This document shows positions 4,923-13,701 of a stretch of DNA of 17,026 bases, one piece after another. Source of the DNA: JAAFJT01 sp043772905 (GTDB lineage: Bacteria; Bacteroidota; Bacteroidia; Chitinophagales; Saprospiraceae). The notes beneath the pieces were generated by a model. It made no database searches. It was not told where the DNA came from and saw only the letters and a program-made list of their open reading frames with translations. Position numbers and translations under genes: made by a program. Location: NCBI GenBank assembly GCA_043772905.1, contig JAYVFS010000054.1, forward strand, positions 1-17,026. Reading direction: 5' to 3'. The stretch's first letter is position 1; each line of letters opens with the position of its first letter.

Positions 4923-7661
4923 TCAATCCAACATCTTCTTCCATTCATACACCCGCATCATCAACTCGACGGGCGTAATGCTGTTCAAATCCATATCGTC
5001 CAAAGCTTTTTTGATTTTATCCAAGCGTGGGTCGCCAATATCGAAGAAATTGAGCTGCATGGGTTTCGACACGTTGCTCAATGTGTTTTTGATGTTTTTT
5101 TGATTGCCTTTGGGCTTTTCGCCTTTGATGTGTGTGTCTGCTGTTTCAACACTATTGACCAATGACTCGCGACTGTCTTCCAATTGATGGAGTATCTCAT
5201 TCGCTCTTTCGACAATCGAGCGCGGCATCCCTGCCATGCGGGCGACATGGACACCGAAAGAATGTTCTGACCCGCCTTCGGTGAGTTTTCTAAGGAAAAT
5301 GACTTTTTGTCCTATCTCTTTGGTGGCAACATGATAGTTTTTGATGCGGGTAAACTTTTCGCTTAATTCGTTGAGTTCGTGATAATGCGTTGCAAACAGG
5401 GTTTTGGGACGCACAGGGTTTTCATGCAGATATTCTGCAATAGACCACGCAATGGAAATGCCGTCATAAGTAGAAGTGCCGCGTCCAATTTCATCCAAAA
5501 GTATCAAACTGCGCTCCGAGATATTGTTCATGATGGACGCTGTTTCGTTCATTTCGACCATAAACGTGGACTCGCCGCTTGAGATATTGTCACTCGCACC
5601 GACGCGTGTAAACACCTTATCCAGAATACCCAAATGCACAGACGCTGCGGGGACATAACTGCCCATTTGTGCCATCAAACATATCAAGGCGGTCTGTCGC
5701 AACAAGGCAGATTTACCTGCCATATTGGGTCCCGTAATCATCAGAATCTGTTGGTCGTTCGGATCAAGGAAAACATCGTTGGGTACGTAGGTATCGCCAA
5801 TAGGTAATTGTTGTTCGATGACAGGATGACGACCTTGCTTGATATTTATTGAGAAAGGTGTGTTAAGGTCGGGGAGGTTTGAAACCTCCCCGACCTTTTC
5901 TGACCCCTCAGTAAAAGTCGGTTTTGAATAGTTGTTTTTTACAGCGATTTCTGCAAAACTTCTCAGACAATCAATAATGCCAATGACGCTGGCATTGTGT
6001 TGAATGGACTGAACAGAATCTAAAATAGAGCCGACGAGTTGTTGAAACAGCATTTCTTCAATGGCGGTCATGCGTTCTTCGGCGGTGAGTATCTTTTCTT
6101 CCAATACTTTCAGCTCTGGCGTGATGTAGCGTTCGGCATTGGCGAGCGTCTGTTTCCGAATCCAATTGTCAGGCACGCCCATGTATTTGTATTTGGCAGT
6201 GACTTCGAGGTAATAGCCAAAAACGGAATTGAAACCAATCTTTAAATTGGTGATGCCTGTCTTTTCGCTTTCTCTTGTTTGGATGTCAATCAACAATTGT
6301 TGCGCATTGCGAATGACGTGGCGCAAATCGTCCAATTCGTCATGTGCGCCATCGGCAATTGCCCCACCCTTTTGAATGTTAACAGGCGGTTCAGGGACTA
6401 AAACTTTTTCTATCTCATCTCTAATCACTTTACAAGGATTGAGTCCATCACCTAACTTTTTAAGATAAGGATTTGCCCCCCTCAGTATCAACACCATCGG
6501 TTCGATGGTGCCAAGCGACCGAGCGAGTTGTCGGACTTCGCGCGGGTTTATCTTTCCCAAAGGGACTTTAGAAATAAGTCTTTCTAAGTCACCAATTTGA
6601 CGAATCAGCGTTTCTAATTCTAATTTAAAATGCGGATGATTGATAAGGAAGTCAACTGAATCCAAACGTTGTTCAATCAAAACAGGTGCTTTCAAAGGGA
6701 GGACTACCCATTTCCGCATCAAACGCGCACCCATCGGTGAAATCGTTTTGTCTAAGACATCTAAAAGAGACCGACCGCTTTCATGCGTGGCATTTATCAA
6801 TTCCAGATTCCGAATGGTGAACCTATCAAGCCACACATACTTATCGGGCAACAAACGAGCGATGTGGTTGATGTGTTTGAGGTTGGTATTTTCTGTTGCT
6901 GCGAGATAGTGCAAAGCCGCACCCGCTGCTGTTTGCGCAAGATGCATGTCTTCTATGCCAAAACCTTTTAAAGTCTGCGTGCCAAATTGTTGTAGCAGCT
7001 TTTCTCTGCCATAGTCTTGTTGAAACACCCATTCATCGAGGGCAAACGTGTAGTATTTATCGTTGAAACGTTCTTGAAAATCTTTAGCATGACCTTTTTG
7101 GAACAAAACTTCAGCCGGTTGAAAGGTTTGAAACACCTTTTCGACATACGCCCAATCCCCCTCAGTCACGAGGAACTCTCCCGTTGAAATATCTAAAAAA
7201 GCAATGCCTACATCATTTTTAGACACTGCCAAAGCTGCTAAATAGTTGTTGCGCCCTTGCTCCAATAGTTTATCATCAGACGTAACACCAGGCGTAATGA
7301 CTTCAACAACGCCTCGCCGAACGACTCTACCCGGCACAGGTTTCTCCAATTGTTCACAAATAGCGACTCGATAACCTGCGCGAACAAGTTTTGGTAAATA
7401 ATTGTCAACAGAATGGTGCGGAAAACCTGCCAATTCGACATCCGTCCCGCCATTATTACGCGCCGTTAAAACAATCCCTAAAACTTGTGAAGCGATGATG
7501 GCATCTTCACCAAAGGTTTCATAAAAATCACCGATGCGAAAGAGGAGAATGGTATCTGGATATTTGGCTTTTGATTCGAAGTATTGGCGCATCAACGGTG
7601 TCACGTTGTCGTCGCCGTTTTTTTTGTTGGGTTTGCTGCCTGCTTTTGGCGGTCTTGCCAT
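4923..7661 (-). CDS. mutS: DNA mismatch repair protein MutS
   Basis: MutS binds mispaired or looped-out bases and, with ATP, recruits MutL. The protein has 912 residues, slightly longer than usual. The mismatch-reading Phe46-Tyr-Glu48 lies in GDFYETF, within domain I. The ATPase has Walker A GPNMAGKS (644-651), the STFMVEM segment (698-704), Walker B LLDEIGRG (721-728) and the His-bearing THYHEL (759-764). Near the C-terminus MQLNFF (868-873) looks like a beta-clamp-binding motif. Residues about 583-600 (GSEKVGEVSNLPDLN) are an insert just before the conserved GRHPVIE segment; the DNA there is a perfect 33-bp palindrome. The reading frame is intact and all key residues are present, so it should be functional. 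The ATG at 7661 lies about 40 nt downstream of a good Bacteroidota -7 box. Three copies of the ACCCCTCAGTA motif (one with a changed last base) lie inside. Confidence 0.98.
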   Translation of the reverse strand: MARPPKAGSKPNKKNGDDNVTPLMRQYFESKAKYPDTILLFRIGDFYETFGEDAIIASQVLGIVLTARNNGGTDVELAGFPHHSVDNYLPKLVRAGYRVAICEQLEKPVPGRVVRRGVVEVITPGVTSDDKLLEQGRNNYLAALAVSKNDVGIAFLDISTGEFLVTEGDWAYVEKVFQTFQPAEVLFQKGHAKDFQERFNDKYYTFALDEWVFQQDYGREKLLQQFGTQTLKGFGIEDMHLAQTAAGAALHYLAATENTNLKHINHIARLLPDKYVWLDRFTIRNLELINATHESGRSLLDVLDKTISPMGARLMRKWVVLPLKAPVLIEQRLDSVDFLINHPHFKLELETLIRQIGDLERLISKVPLGKINPREVRQLARSLGTIEPMVLILRGANPYLKKLGDGLNPCKVIRDEIEKVLVPEPPVNIQKGGAIADGAHDELDDLRHVIRNAQQLLIDIQTRESEKTGITNLKIGFNSVFGYYLEVTAKYKYMGVPDNWIRKQTLANAERYITPELKVLEEKILTAEERMTAIEEMLFQQLVGSILDSVQSIQHNASVIGIIDCLRSFAEIAVKNNYSKPTFTEGSEKVGEVSNLPDLNTPFSINIKQGRHPVIEQQLPIGDTYVPNDVFLDPNDQQILMITGPNMAGKSALLRQTALICLMAQMGSYVPAASVHLGILDKVFTRVGASDNISSGESTFMVEMNETASIMNNISERSLILLDEIGRGTSTYDGISIAWSIAEYLHENPVRPKTLFATHYHELNELSEKFTRIKNYHVATKEIGQKVIFLRKLTEGGSEHSFGVHVARMAGMPRSIVERANEILHQLEDSRESLVNSVETADTHIKGEKPKGNQKNIKNTLSNVSKPMQLNFFDIGDPRLDKIKKALDDMDLNSITPVELMMRVYEWKKMLD
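5865..5897. repeat. 33-bp perfect palindrome inserted in frame in mutS
   Basis: AAGGTCGGGGAGGTTT (5865-5880) and AAACCTCCCCGACCTT (5882-5897) are perfect complements around one G. The DNA is much more GC-rich than its surroundings. In mutS it encodes KVGEVSNLPDL, inside a segment that MutS homologues, as I recall them, lack. An ACCCCTCAGTA motif ends the insert on the other side (5903-5913). This resembles palindromic elements that insert in frame into proteins, as known for Rickettsia. Confidence 0.9.
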
Positions 7662-7704
7662 AGTTGTTGGATGTTTTTCAATTATAGATTGACTGTAAAG
7701 TGGG

Positions 7705-7712
7705 CAAAGTTA
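7705..7712 (-). promoter_or_regulatory. Predicted mutS promoter, -7 element
   Basis: On the minus strand the sequence TAACTTTG matches the Bacteroidota -7 consensus TAnnTTTG exactly, 43 nt before the mutS ATG. The expected -33 region lies within the first 39-bp repeat unit (7722-7760). I see no clear TTG there, so the repeat may have replaced the original upstream part. Confidence 0.55.
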
Positions 7713-7721
7713 GTTTTTTTT

Positions 7722-7889
7722 GACCACTGATTGGACTGATGCGACTGATATTCACTGATTTTTCTTTTCTGACAAAATCAAAACAAAATCATTAAAGAAA
7801 TCAGCGAATATCAGTCCAATCAGTGGTCAAAAATAAAAATAATTAAAGAAATCAGCGAATATCAGTCGTAATCTGCCCAATCAGTGGTC
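7722..7889. repeat. Left set of 39-bp repeats flanking the GxxExxY gene (units A, B, C)
   Basis: Unit A (7722-7760) begins GACCACTGATTGGACTGATG. Units B (7799-7828) and C (7850-7889) are in the opposite orientation and end CCAATCAGTGGTC. B lacks about 9 nt of the middle, and C has several changes there. A and B can fold into a long hairpin. B and C are each preceded by ATTAAAGAAATCAGCGAATA, showing duplication of a longer unit. Confidence 0.92.
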
Positions 7890-8002
7890 TAAAATAAAAA
7901 TACGTGAATAATAAATATTTTTGAGTGTGGTGTAAAATAGACAGTTTCAACATACCTTGACCTTTATAAACATTATTATTTCATTTTTAAAAACCAAAGA
8001 TT

Positions 8003-8407
8003 ATGGTAAACAATACTTATTTACATTCGGAGATTACGGAACAAATTATCAAGGCTTTTTACAAAGTTTATAACACAATGGGATATGGCTTTTTAGAAAA
8101 GGTTTATGAGAAAATATTGATGATAGAATTAAAAAAAATGGGTCTTGAAGCACAAAGACAAATTGAAATTAAAGTGTATTATGAAGGCGAAGAAGTCGGT
8201 GATTATAAAGCGGACATCATTGTTGAAGAAAAAGTTATTTTAGAGTTGAAAGCGGCTGATACATTGTGCGAAGAACATGAAGCTCAATTGTTAAACTATT
8301 TAAAAGCCACCCCAATAGAAATCGGTTTATTGCTTAATTTCGGAGTGAAACCACAAATGAAACGGAAGATATTTACGAATGATAAAAAACCTGCTTTGCG
8401 TAGATGA
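8003..8407 (+). CDS. GxxExxY protein (PD-(D/E)XK nuclease-like)
   Basis: The product has 134 residues and belongs to the GxxExxY family (PDDEXK_3-type fold). The name-giving motif is Gly29-Phe-Leu-Glu32-Lys-Val-Tyr35. A nuclease-like core follows, with Asp71 (DYKADIIV) and Glu81-Leu-Lys83 (VILELKAAD), the D...ExK pattern of PD-(D/E)XK enzymes, so the active site appears complete. There is no signal peptide or membrane segment. Length is normal for the family. Biochemical function is not established as far as I know. The gene stands alone and is bracketed on both sides by the same three-unit arrangement of 39-bp repeats (7722-7889 and 8415-8572); the right set begins 8 nt after the stop codon. 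This suggests that gene and repeats form one unit of mobility or maintenance. The gene is A/T-rich compared with its neighbours, and it may be a recent arrival. ATG 8003 is the first start in frame and fits the family N-terminus. Confidence 0.88.
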   Translation: MVNNTYLHSEITEQIIKAFYKVYNTMGYGFLEKVYEKILMIELKKMGLEAQRQIEIKVYYEGEEVGDYKADIIVEEKVILELKAADTLCEEHEAQLLNYLKATPIEIGLLLNFGVKPQMKRKIFTNDKKPALRR

Positions 8408-8414
8408 GTTTTTA

Positions 8415-8572
8415 GACCACTGATTGGGCTGATGCGACAGATTTACACTGATTGCTTTTGTCATTTTGAAAAATCAGAATAGAAAATCAGTGTAAATCCG
8501 TCGCATCAGCCCAATCAGTGGTCTAAAAAAGAAAATCAGTGTAAATCCGTCGCATCAGTCCAATCAGTGGTC
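8415..8572. repeat. Right set of 39-bp repeats flanking the GxxExxY gene (units D, E, F)
   Basis: Unit D (8415-8453) begins GACCACTGATTGGGCTGATG. Units E (8485-8523) and F (8534-8572) run in the opposite orientation. D and E are complementary over all 39 positions except one. E and F differ by one base. The order (one forward, two reversed) repeats that of the left set. The inner third differs between the two sides (GTAAATCCGTCG here, GAATATCAGTCG on the left). Confidence 0.93.
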
Positions 8573-8764
8573 AAAAAAGAATCCATTTTTTAAACCAAAT
8601 TTAACAAAAGCGTTATTTTTTTCCAAACAATTGCAGAATCATAGACGATAATTTGTTGTTTCACGTTTAAATGTTAAAATTTGCTGTATTAATTCACTAA
8701 CTTCTTGACAATGAAACCATTAGAAGAAGTCCTATTTAAACAAAAACCTAACTATCGAACGACT

Positions 8765-11700
8765 ATGAAGCCAAAACTGATTTTGAGCCTGTTGTTTGTC
8801 GTGTGTCTCAGTTCCGAAATCTTCGCCCAAGCGACGACGGTGTTTACGGAAGCCAACCTGGCATATAAGCGCGGGATGGATTTTTACGACAAAGGAATCT
8901 ACAATTTAGCGATGCAAGAATTTTATGTCGCGCTCACCCAATTACGCCCCGCACCTGAGCCAGAAGCTCGTTTACTGAGGGGTCAAGCTGAATTGTTTTA
9001 TGCCAAAGCGGCTGTCCGTTCAGGGCAACCGAACGGCGAACAATTGATGTTTGATTACATCAGACGTTATTCGCCCGACCCTTTGGCAGGACAAGCCGCC
9101 ATTGAGATGGGCGATTATTATTTCAATCTCAATAAACTCGACAAAGCATTGGATTTTTACAATGCTTTGAACGCCTCTGATTTGCCAGCTAATCAACGCG
9201 ACGAGTTGTATTTCAAACAGGGTTATGCCTACTTCGTACAAAAGAAGTTTCCACAAGCCAAAGGTAATTTCTCTAAGGTTAAGGACTTGACAAACTTTAA
9301 ATATTACAACGAAGCAAATTATTACTACGGCATGTGTGCATTTTTCGATAACAACCTCGATGATGCGGCGCGCAGTTTTCAAAGAGTCGCTTCATCTAAG
9401 CAATATGCAGCAGTTGTGCCTTACAATTTGGTGCAGATATATGCCGCACAACGCGATTGGGATAAGGTTTTGCAAGCCGGTTTATCGGCTTTGGAAGACT
9501 CCAAGGTAAAAAACTTCAAGCAAATCAATCAATTGGTTGGTCAAGCCTATTTTGAGAAAAAACAATTTGAAATAGCTGAAAGATACCTCGCCGAAGGTGC
9601 TGATGGCAATGCCAATATGCGTGCAGAAGACTATTATCAATTGGGTTTCTGCCAACATCGGAATGCTCATTATGATAAGGCGGCGACTTCATTGGAAAAC
9701 TTGAGTGGTCAAAACTCAATCATTGGACAAAACGGTATGTATTTGTTGGGCGATTGTTATTTGCGTATGGGCAATAGACCACGTGCGAAAAATGCCTTCT
9801 CAATTGCATCTCGTATGACTTACGACCCCTCAGTACAAGAGGAGTCGCAATGGAATTATGCCAAGTTGGCGTATGAGTTGAAGCAAACGCAGGAGGCAGT
9901 AGATGCTTTTCAAGCGATACCTTCCACGTCAAAAAATTATCCAGAAGCTCAAGGTTTGTTGTCTGATGTCTTGTTGCAAACCCGAAACTACGATGAGGCT
10001 TTGCGTATCATTACGTTGACACCGAACAAAACGCCTAAGTTGCGTGAAGCGGCTCAAAAAGCACAAGCGTATCGTGGTATGCAGTTGTATCAAGCAGGTG
10101 ATAAACTCGGTGCTAAAACTTATTTTGAACGCAGTTTAGCTGATGCACCTGATGCCCAGACAAAGGCGATGTCCAATTATTGGTTGGGTTATATCAATTA
10201 TGACTTGAAAGACTTTAACAACAGCCAACGGTATATGAGTAATTTTTTAGCAATGGCTAAAACGATTGGACAATTACCTGCGGAGTCCTCTTTGAATATG
10301 GCTAACTATATTCAAGGCTATAACTACTTGAAAGAGAAAAACTATACGACAGCATTGACCTATTTCCAAAATGCTGTAACAGGCATAAAGCGGGAATACG
10401 ATTATATATCAAGCGATTATGTTAAAAACCAAGTCTTAGGTGATGCCACTTTGCGTCTCGGCGATTGTTATTTCAAGAGCAACCGTTATGATGATGCCAT
10501 TCGTTTTTATGATGAAGCGATTAACAAAAACTATTCAGGTTTTGTCTATGCCTTGTATCAAAAAGGCATCATTCAAGGTCTGAAAGGCAGTAATGTCGAT
10601 AAGTTGATTACTTTGGAGAAACTGACATCTAACTATCCAAATTCAGAATTTGCTGCCGCTTCTTTGCTGGAAATCGGCATTACTTATATGAATTTGAATC
10701 AATTAGACAAAGCGCAACAAGCTTTGACGTTTATCATTACCAACCATAAAGATAAGAACGAATATGTGGTGAGTGCGTTGTTGCGTTTGGGTTTGATTGC
10801 TCAAAACAAAGGCAGCAATGAAGGAGCTTTATCCTATTACAAACAGGTTTTCTACAATAATCCGTCTCCAACTGATGCAAAAGCAGCCTTGGAACGTTTG
10901 CAAGACATTTATGTCAATGAATTGAGTCGTCCAGATGATTATTTTGCTTTTCTACAAACCATTCCAGGTTACAAAGTGGATAATTTAGAGCAAGACAATA
11001 TCACTTATAAAGCGGCAGAAGTGCAGTATGAAAGTGGTAATTACGATAGAGCGATTGCCAGTTTCACGACTTATTTGAGTCGTTTTACCAATTCGCCTAA
11101 TACAATCAATGCGTATTATTATAGAGGCGAATCGTATTCTGCAAAACAAGATTTCAACAATGCTTTGATTGATTATGAAGCCGTTGTACAACGGGGTTCT
11201 TCAAAATGGTATGAAAAAGCCGTAGAAAAAGCGACATTGATTGCTTATAATTACAAAAAAGACTTTGCTAAAACCTTTGACCTCGCTGTTAAATGGGATA
11301 AAGTGGCAACTACTGAAGATAAGCGTTTTGAAGCCGAACTGTGGGCAGCTCGCAGTGCTTATCGGAGCAACAGACCCGATGCTGTTTTGGAATATGGTTC
11401 AAAAGTGGCTAACAATTCAAGGGCAACAAGATCTCAAATTGCGCAAGCGAACTACCATTTAGGTAAAATTGCTTTTGACCGCAATCAATTGGACAATGCA
11501 CAAGGGTTTTTCTTAAAAACAATTGCTGCGGGTGGAACGGATGACCAAACAGCAGAATCCCGTTATCTTGATGCAATGATTGAATACAAAAAACGGAATC
11601 TCGATGTAGCATTGGGTAAAGCTGACCGCGCATCCATGAACAACCCCTCAGTATTTTGGGCTGCCAAATCTGTTATTCTTCAAGCCGATATTTATGCAGA

Positions 11701-11881
11701 AAAGAATGACCTCGTGAATGCACGTGCCGCTTTAGAATCCATTATTGAAGGTGTGAAACAGTTTCCAGAAATTGTCGCAGAAGCACAACAGAAACTCAAT
11801 AACTTAAAAACGAAAGAAACGGTTAAAAGTCGTATCACAGCGCCCAACAATAATTTGTTGGATATGGATAGAGATAATTAA
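8765..11881 (+). CDS. Exported tetratricopeptide-repeat protein (about 1038 aa)
   Basis: The N-terminus MKPKLILSLLFVVCLSSEIFAQ is a typical signal peptide, with likely cleavage between Ala21 and Gln22. The rest is almost entirely helical TPR units, recognisable by recurring patterns such as YKRGMDFYDKGIYNLAMQEF, LGDCYFKSNRYDDAIRFYDE and AEVQYESGNYDRAIASF. TPR arrays are protein-binding scaffolds, here presumably in the periplasm. Upstream in-frame starts (ATG 8711, TTG 8705) would put about 18-20 extra residues before the signal peptide, so I prefer ATG 8765. The beta-barrel gene starts 21 nt after the stop, so the two are probably co-transcribed and work together at the outer membrane. Large exported TPR proteins next to a barrel are common in Bacteroidota, but I cannot name the pathway. 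Three ACCCCTCAGTA motifs lie inside. Confidence 0.88.
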   Translation: MKPKLILSLLFVVCLSSEIFAQATTVFTEANLAYKRGMDFYDKGIYNLAMQEFYVALTQLRPAPEPEARLLRGQAELFYAKAAVRSGQPNGEQLMFDYIRRYSPDPLAGQAAIEMGDYYFNLNKLDKALDFYNALNASDLPANQRDELYFKQGYAYFVQKKFPQAKGNFSKVKDLTNFKYYNEANYYYGMCAFFDNNLDDAARSFQRVASSKQYAAVVPYNLVQIYAAQRDWDKVLQAGLSALEDSKVKNFKQINQLVGQAYFEKKQFEIAERYLAEGADGNANMRAEDYYQLGFCQHRNAHYDKAATSLENLSGQNSIIGQNGMYLLGDCYLRMGNRPRAKNAFSIASRMTYDPSVQEESQWNYAKLAYELKQTQEAVDAFQAIPSTSKNYPEAQGLLSDVLLQTRNYDEALRIITLTPNKTPKLREAAQKAQAYRGMQLYQAGDKLGAKTYFERSLADAPDAQTKAMSNYWLGYINYDLKDFNNSQRYMSNFLAMAKTIGQLPAESSLNMANYIQGYNYLKEKNYTTALTYFQNAVTGIKREYDYISSDYVKNQVLGDATLRLGDCYFKSNRYDDAIRFYDEAINKNYSGFVYALYQKGIIQGLKGSNVDKLITLEKLTSNYPNSEFAAASLLEIGITYMNLNQLDKAQQALTFIITNHKDKNEYVVSALLRLGLIAQNKGSNEGALSYYKQVFYNNPSPTDAKAALERLQDIYVNELSRPDDYFAFLQTIPGYKVDNLEQDNITYKAAEVQYESGNYDRAIASFTTYLSRFTNSPNTINAYYYRGESYSAKQDFNNALIDYEAVVQRGSSKWYEKAVEKATLIAYNYKKDFAKTFDLAVKWDKVATTEDKRFEAELWAARSAYRSNRPDAVLEYGSKVANNSRATRSQIAQANYHLGKIAFDRNQLDNAQGFFLKTIAAGGTDDQTAESRYLDAMIEYKKRNLDVALGKADRASMNNPSVFWAAKSVILQADIYAEKNDLVNARAALESIIEGVKQFPEIVAEAQQKLNNLKTKETVKSRITAPNNNLLDMDRDN

Positions 11882-11902
11882 ACTTAAAATCTAAAAAAAC
11901 TT

Positions 11903-13543
11903 ATGAGCAAGATAAATAAATATCTCCTTTATATATCCGTCCTCGTGCCAACAGCGATTATGGCGCAGCCAGGCAAAGAGGTGCCTTCGCAGACACAGGA
12001 CGTTATCAAAAACTTTGATGCCAAATTGTTGGAAACAGAGCGCATCAATGTTCAACCCGTATTGCCAGCCGTTGATACGACAACAAAAGCACAGGCATAT
12101 TCCATTCCCAATAAGATATTGAATGTGGATTATTCAGCACCACGTATGCGTCCGATTGCTATCAAGACGGAAAAGCTACCCCCTCAGTATAAAGGCTATG
12201 CAAAAGCCGGTTATGGCTTGCCCAACTCGCCTTATTTAGAAGGTGCCTATCGTTTTGGCGATCCTAAAACATATTTAGTAGGCTTAAAATTAAAACACCA
12301 TTCAGCGGACAACAACAGAGGCTTTGAAAATCAGAGCTTTGCAACAACCAATGCCGAAGCAAATGGTACGTTTTATGCCCAAGCCGGTGTTGCCATTGAT
12401 GCCAAATTGGGTTTCGACAACAATACGCGTCAATATTATGGCTACGACCATAGTAAATTCTCTTATCAAAAAGTAGATACACGCCAGCATTTCAATACCA
12501 TTTCAGCTGGTGCAAAGGCGTATAATTCTGCTCGTACTGTTGCGGATTTTAACTACGGTCTCGGTTTGAATTTCTACAATATGAATGATAATTTCGGCAA
12601 CAGAGAAACCGATTTTAATATCAAAGCCGAAGCGACAAAATGGTTCAGCGAAAAGCACCCCCTCAGTATTGTGGTGCGTACAGAGTTCACAACGCTTGCT
12701 CCGAAGTCGGATAAAACACAGAATTTGAATAATATCTATTTGAATCCGAGTTTTACCTTCAAAGGCGAAGGTTTCAGTGTTCGTGCAGGTGCAAATTTGG
12801 TATCTCATAATGATGTTTTCACGCCGCTCCCCGATGTTGAAGCATCTGCCAATGTTGCTGGCAATCAACTTCAAGCCTTTTTAGGTTGGAAAGGTGACTT
12901 TTTGAAAAACTCGTATAAGAATTTGACAAACTACAATCCGTTTATCAGACCTGATAGTTTTAAAATTCAGAATACGGTTAAGAATGAAATATATGGCGGT
13001 ATCAAAGGGGCTATTCCTATTTTTGATTACTCAGCGCAAGTGGGTTGGAGTAACAACCAAAACTTAGCTTTGTTTTTAGCCGATACAGCTGATATATACC
13101 GTCGTTTCAAGGTTATTTACGATACCGTTAAGATATTTAATATTCGTGGCGCTGTCACCATGCACCCCATAAAAAACATGGAATTGGTGGCAACGGTTAG
13201 CCAAAACATCTATACTGCTAATACACAAAAAGCGGCGTGGGGTTTACCCTCAACCGATCTTAATGTCTCTGCTAAATATAATGTCATGTCAAAGGGCGAT
13301 CAAACAGCCGTTGCAAAAGCTTCGTTGTTTGTGCAAAACGGTGTCCCTTTTAAGAACAGCATTGGGGATATCGAGCGTTTAAGCCCTTTATTTGACATCA
13401 ATATTGGTGGTGAATTGTGGTTTTCAAAAAACATCGGTGCTTTCGTTGACATCAACAACTTGTTGAATCTTAAAAGACAACGTTGGCAAAACTATCCTAA
13501 TTTAGGTTTGAATATATTAGGCGGTTTCACAGCACGTTTCTAA
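11903..13543 (+). CDS. Outer-membrane beta-barrel protein
   Basis: The product has 546 residues. A signal peptide (MSKINKYLLYISVLVPTAIMAQ) has likely cleavage after Ala21. Mature residues up to about 85 are probably a periplasmic segment with PP and PQ motifs. From there on the protein shows alternating aromatic and polar strands separated by loops (KGYAKAGYGLPNSPYLEGAY, FNTISAGAKAY, LSIVVRTEFTTL). It ends in GGFTARF with a terminal Phe, the signature of barrels folded by the BAM complex. It lacks TonB-box and plug features, so it is not a standard TonB-dependent receptor. It lies 21 nt behind the TPR gene in the same direction. Two ACCCCTCAGTA motifs lie in the gene, in two different frames (encoding LPPQY and HPLSI). 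Confidence 0.88.
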   Translation: MSKINKYLLYISVLVPTAIMAQPGKEVPSQTQDVIKNFDAKLLETERINVQPVLPAVDTTTKAQAYSIPNKILNVDYSAPRMRPIAIKTEKLPPQYKGYAKAGYGLPNSPYLEGAYRFGDPKTYLVGLKLKHHSADNNRGFENQSFATTNAEANGTFYAQAGVAIDAKLGFDNNTRQYYGYDHSKFSYQKVDTRQHFNTISAGAKAYNSARTVADFNYGLGLNFYNMNDNFGNRETDFNIKAEATKWFSEKHPLSIVVRTEFTTLAPKSDKTQNLNNIYLNPSFTFKGEGFSVRAGANLVSHNDVFTPLPDVEASANVAGNQLQAFLGWKGDFLKNSYKNLTNYNPFIRPDSFKIQNTVKNEIYGGIKGAIPIFDYSAQVGWSNNQNLALFLADTADIYRRFKVIYDTVKIFNIRGAVTMHPIKNMELVATVSQNIYTANTQKAAWGLPSTDLNVSAKYNVMSKGDQTAVAKASLFVQNGVPFKNSIGDIERLSPLFDINIGGELWFSKNIGAFVDINNLLNLKRQRWQNYPNLGLNILGGFTARF

Positions 13544-13548
13544 CAAGG

Positions 13549-13632
13549 GGCAAAGAGCAAGGTGCAATAAGCAAAGGGCAAGTAATCCGTTTTGGAAACT
13601 TGCCCTTTGCTTATTGCACCTTGCTCTTTGCC
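13549..13632. repeat. 35-bp perfect inverted repeat of GCAAAG/GCAAGG-type sequence
   Basis: Arms 13549-13583 and 13598-13632 are exact complements around a 14-nt loop. Each arm is built from near-repeats such as GGCAAAGAGCAAGG and GCAAAGGGCAAG. A further partial stretch of the same kind (TTTTGCCCCTTGCCCTTTGC) follows at 13633-13652. It starts 5 nt after the beta-barrel stop, so the RNA hairpin could end that operon, with T-rich sequence at 13661-13669. The composition is that of a dispersed low-complexity element. Confidence 0.92.
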
Positions 13633-13701
13633 TTTTGCCCCTTGCCCTTTGCTTTTATGTTTTTTTTATTCAAATAAACCTTAATTCCCATTCTAAAAAA
13701 A

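Noticed and set aside
4846..5165. Small plus-strand open frames over the palindrome and the end of mutS
   Set aside because: They overlap a palindrome and the conserved mutS coding strand and show no family features.
8705..8764. Earlier starts (TTG 8705, ATG 8711) for the TPR protein
   Set aside because: They would place 18-20 polar residues before a clear signal peptide beginning at 8765.
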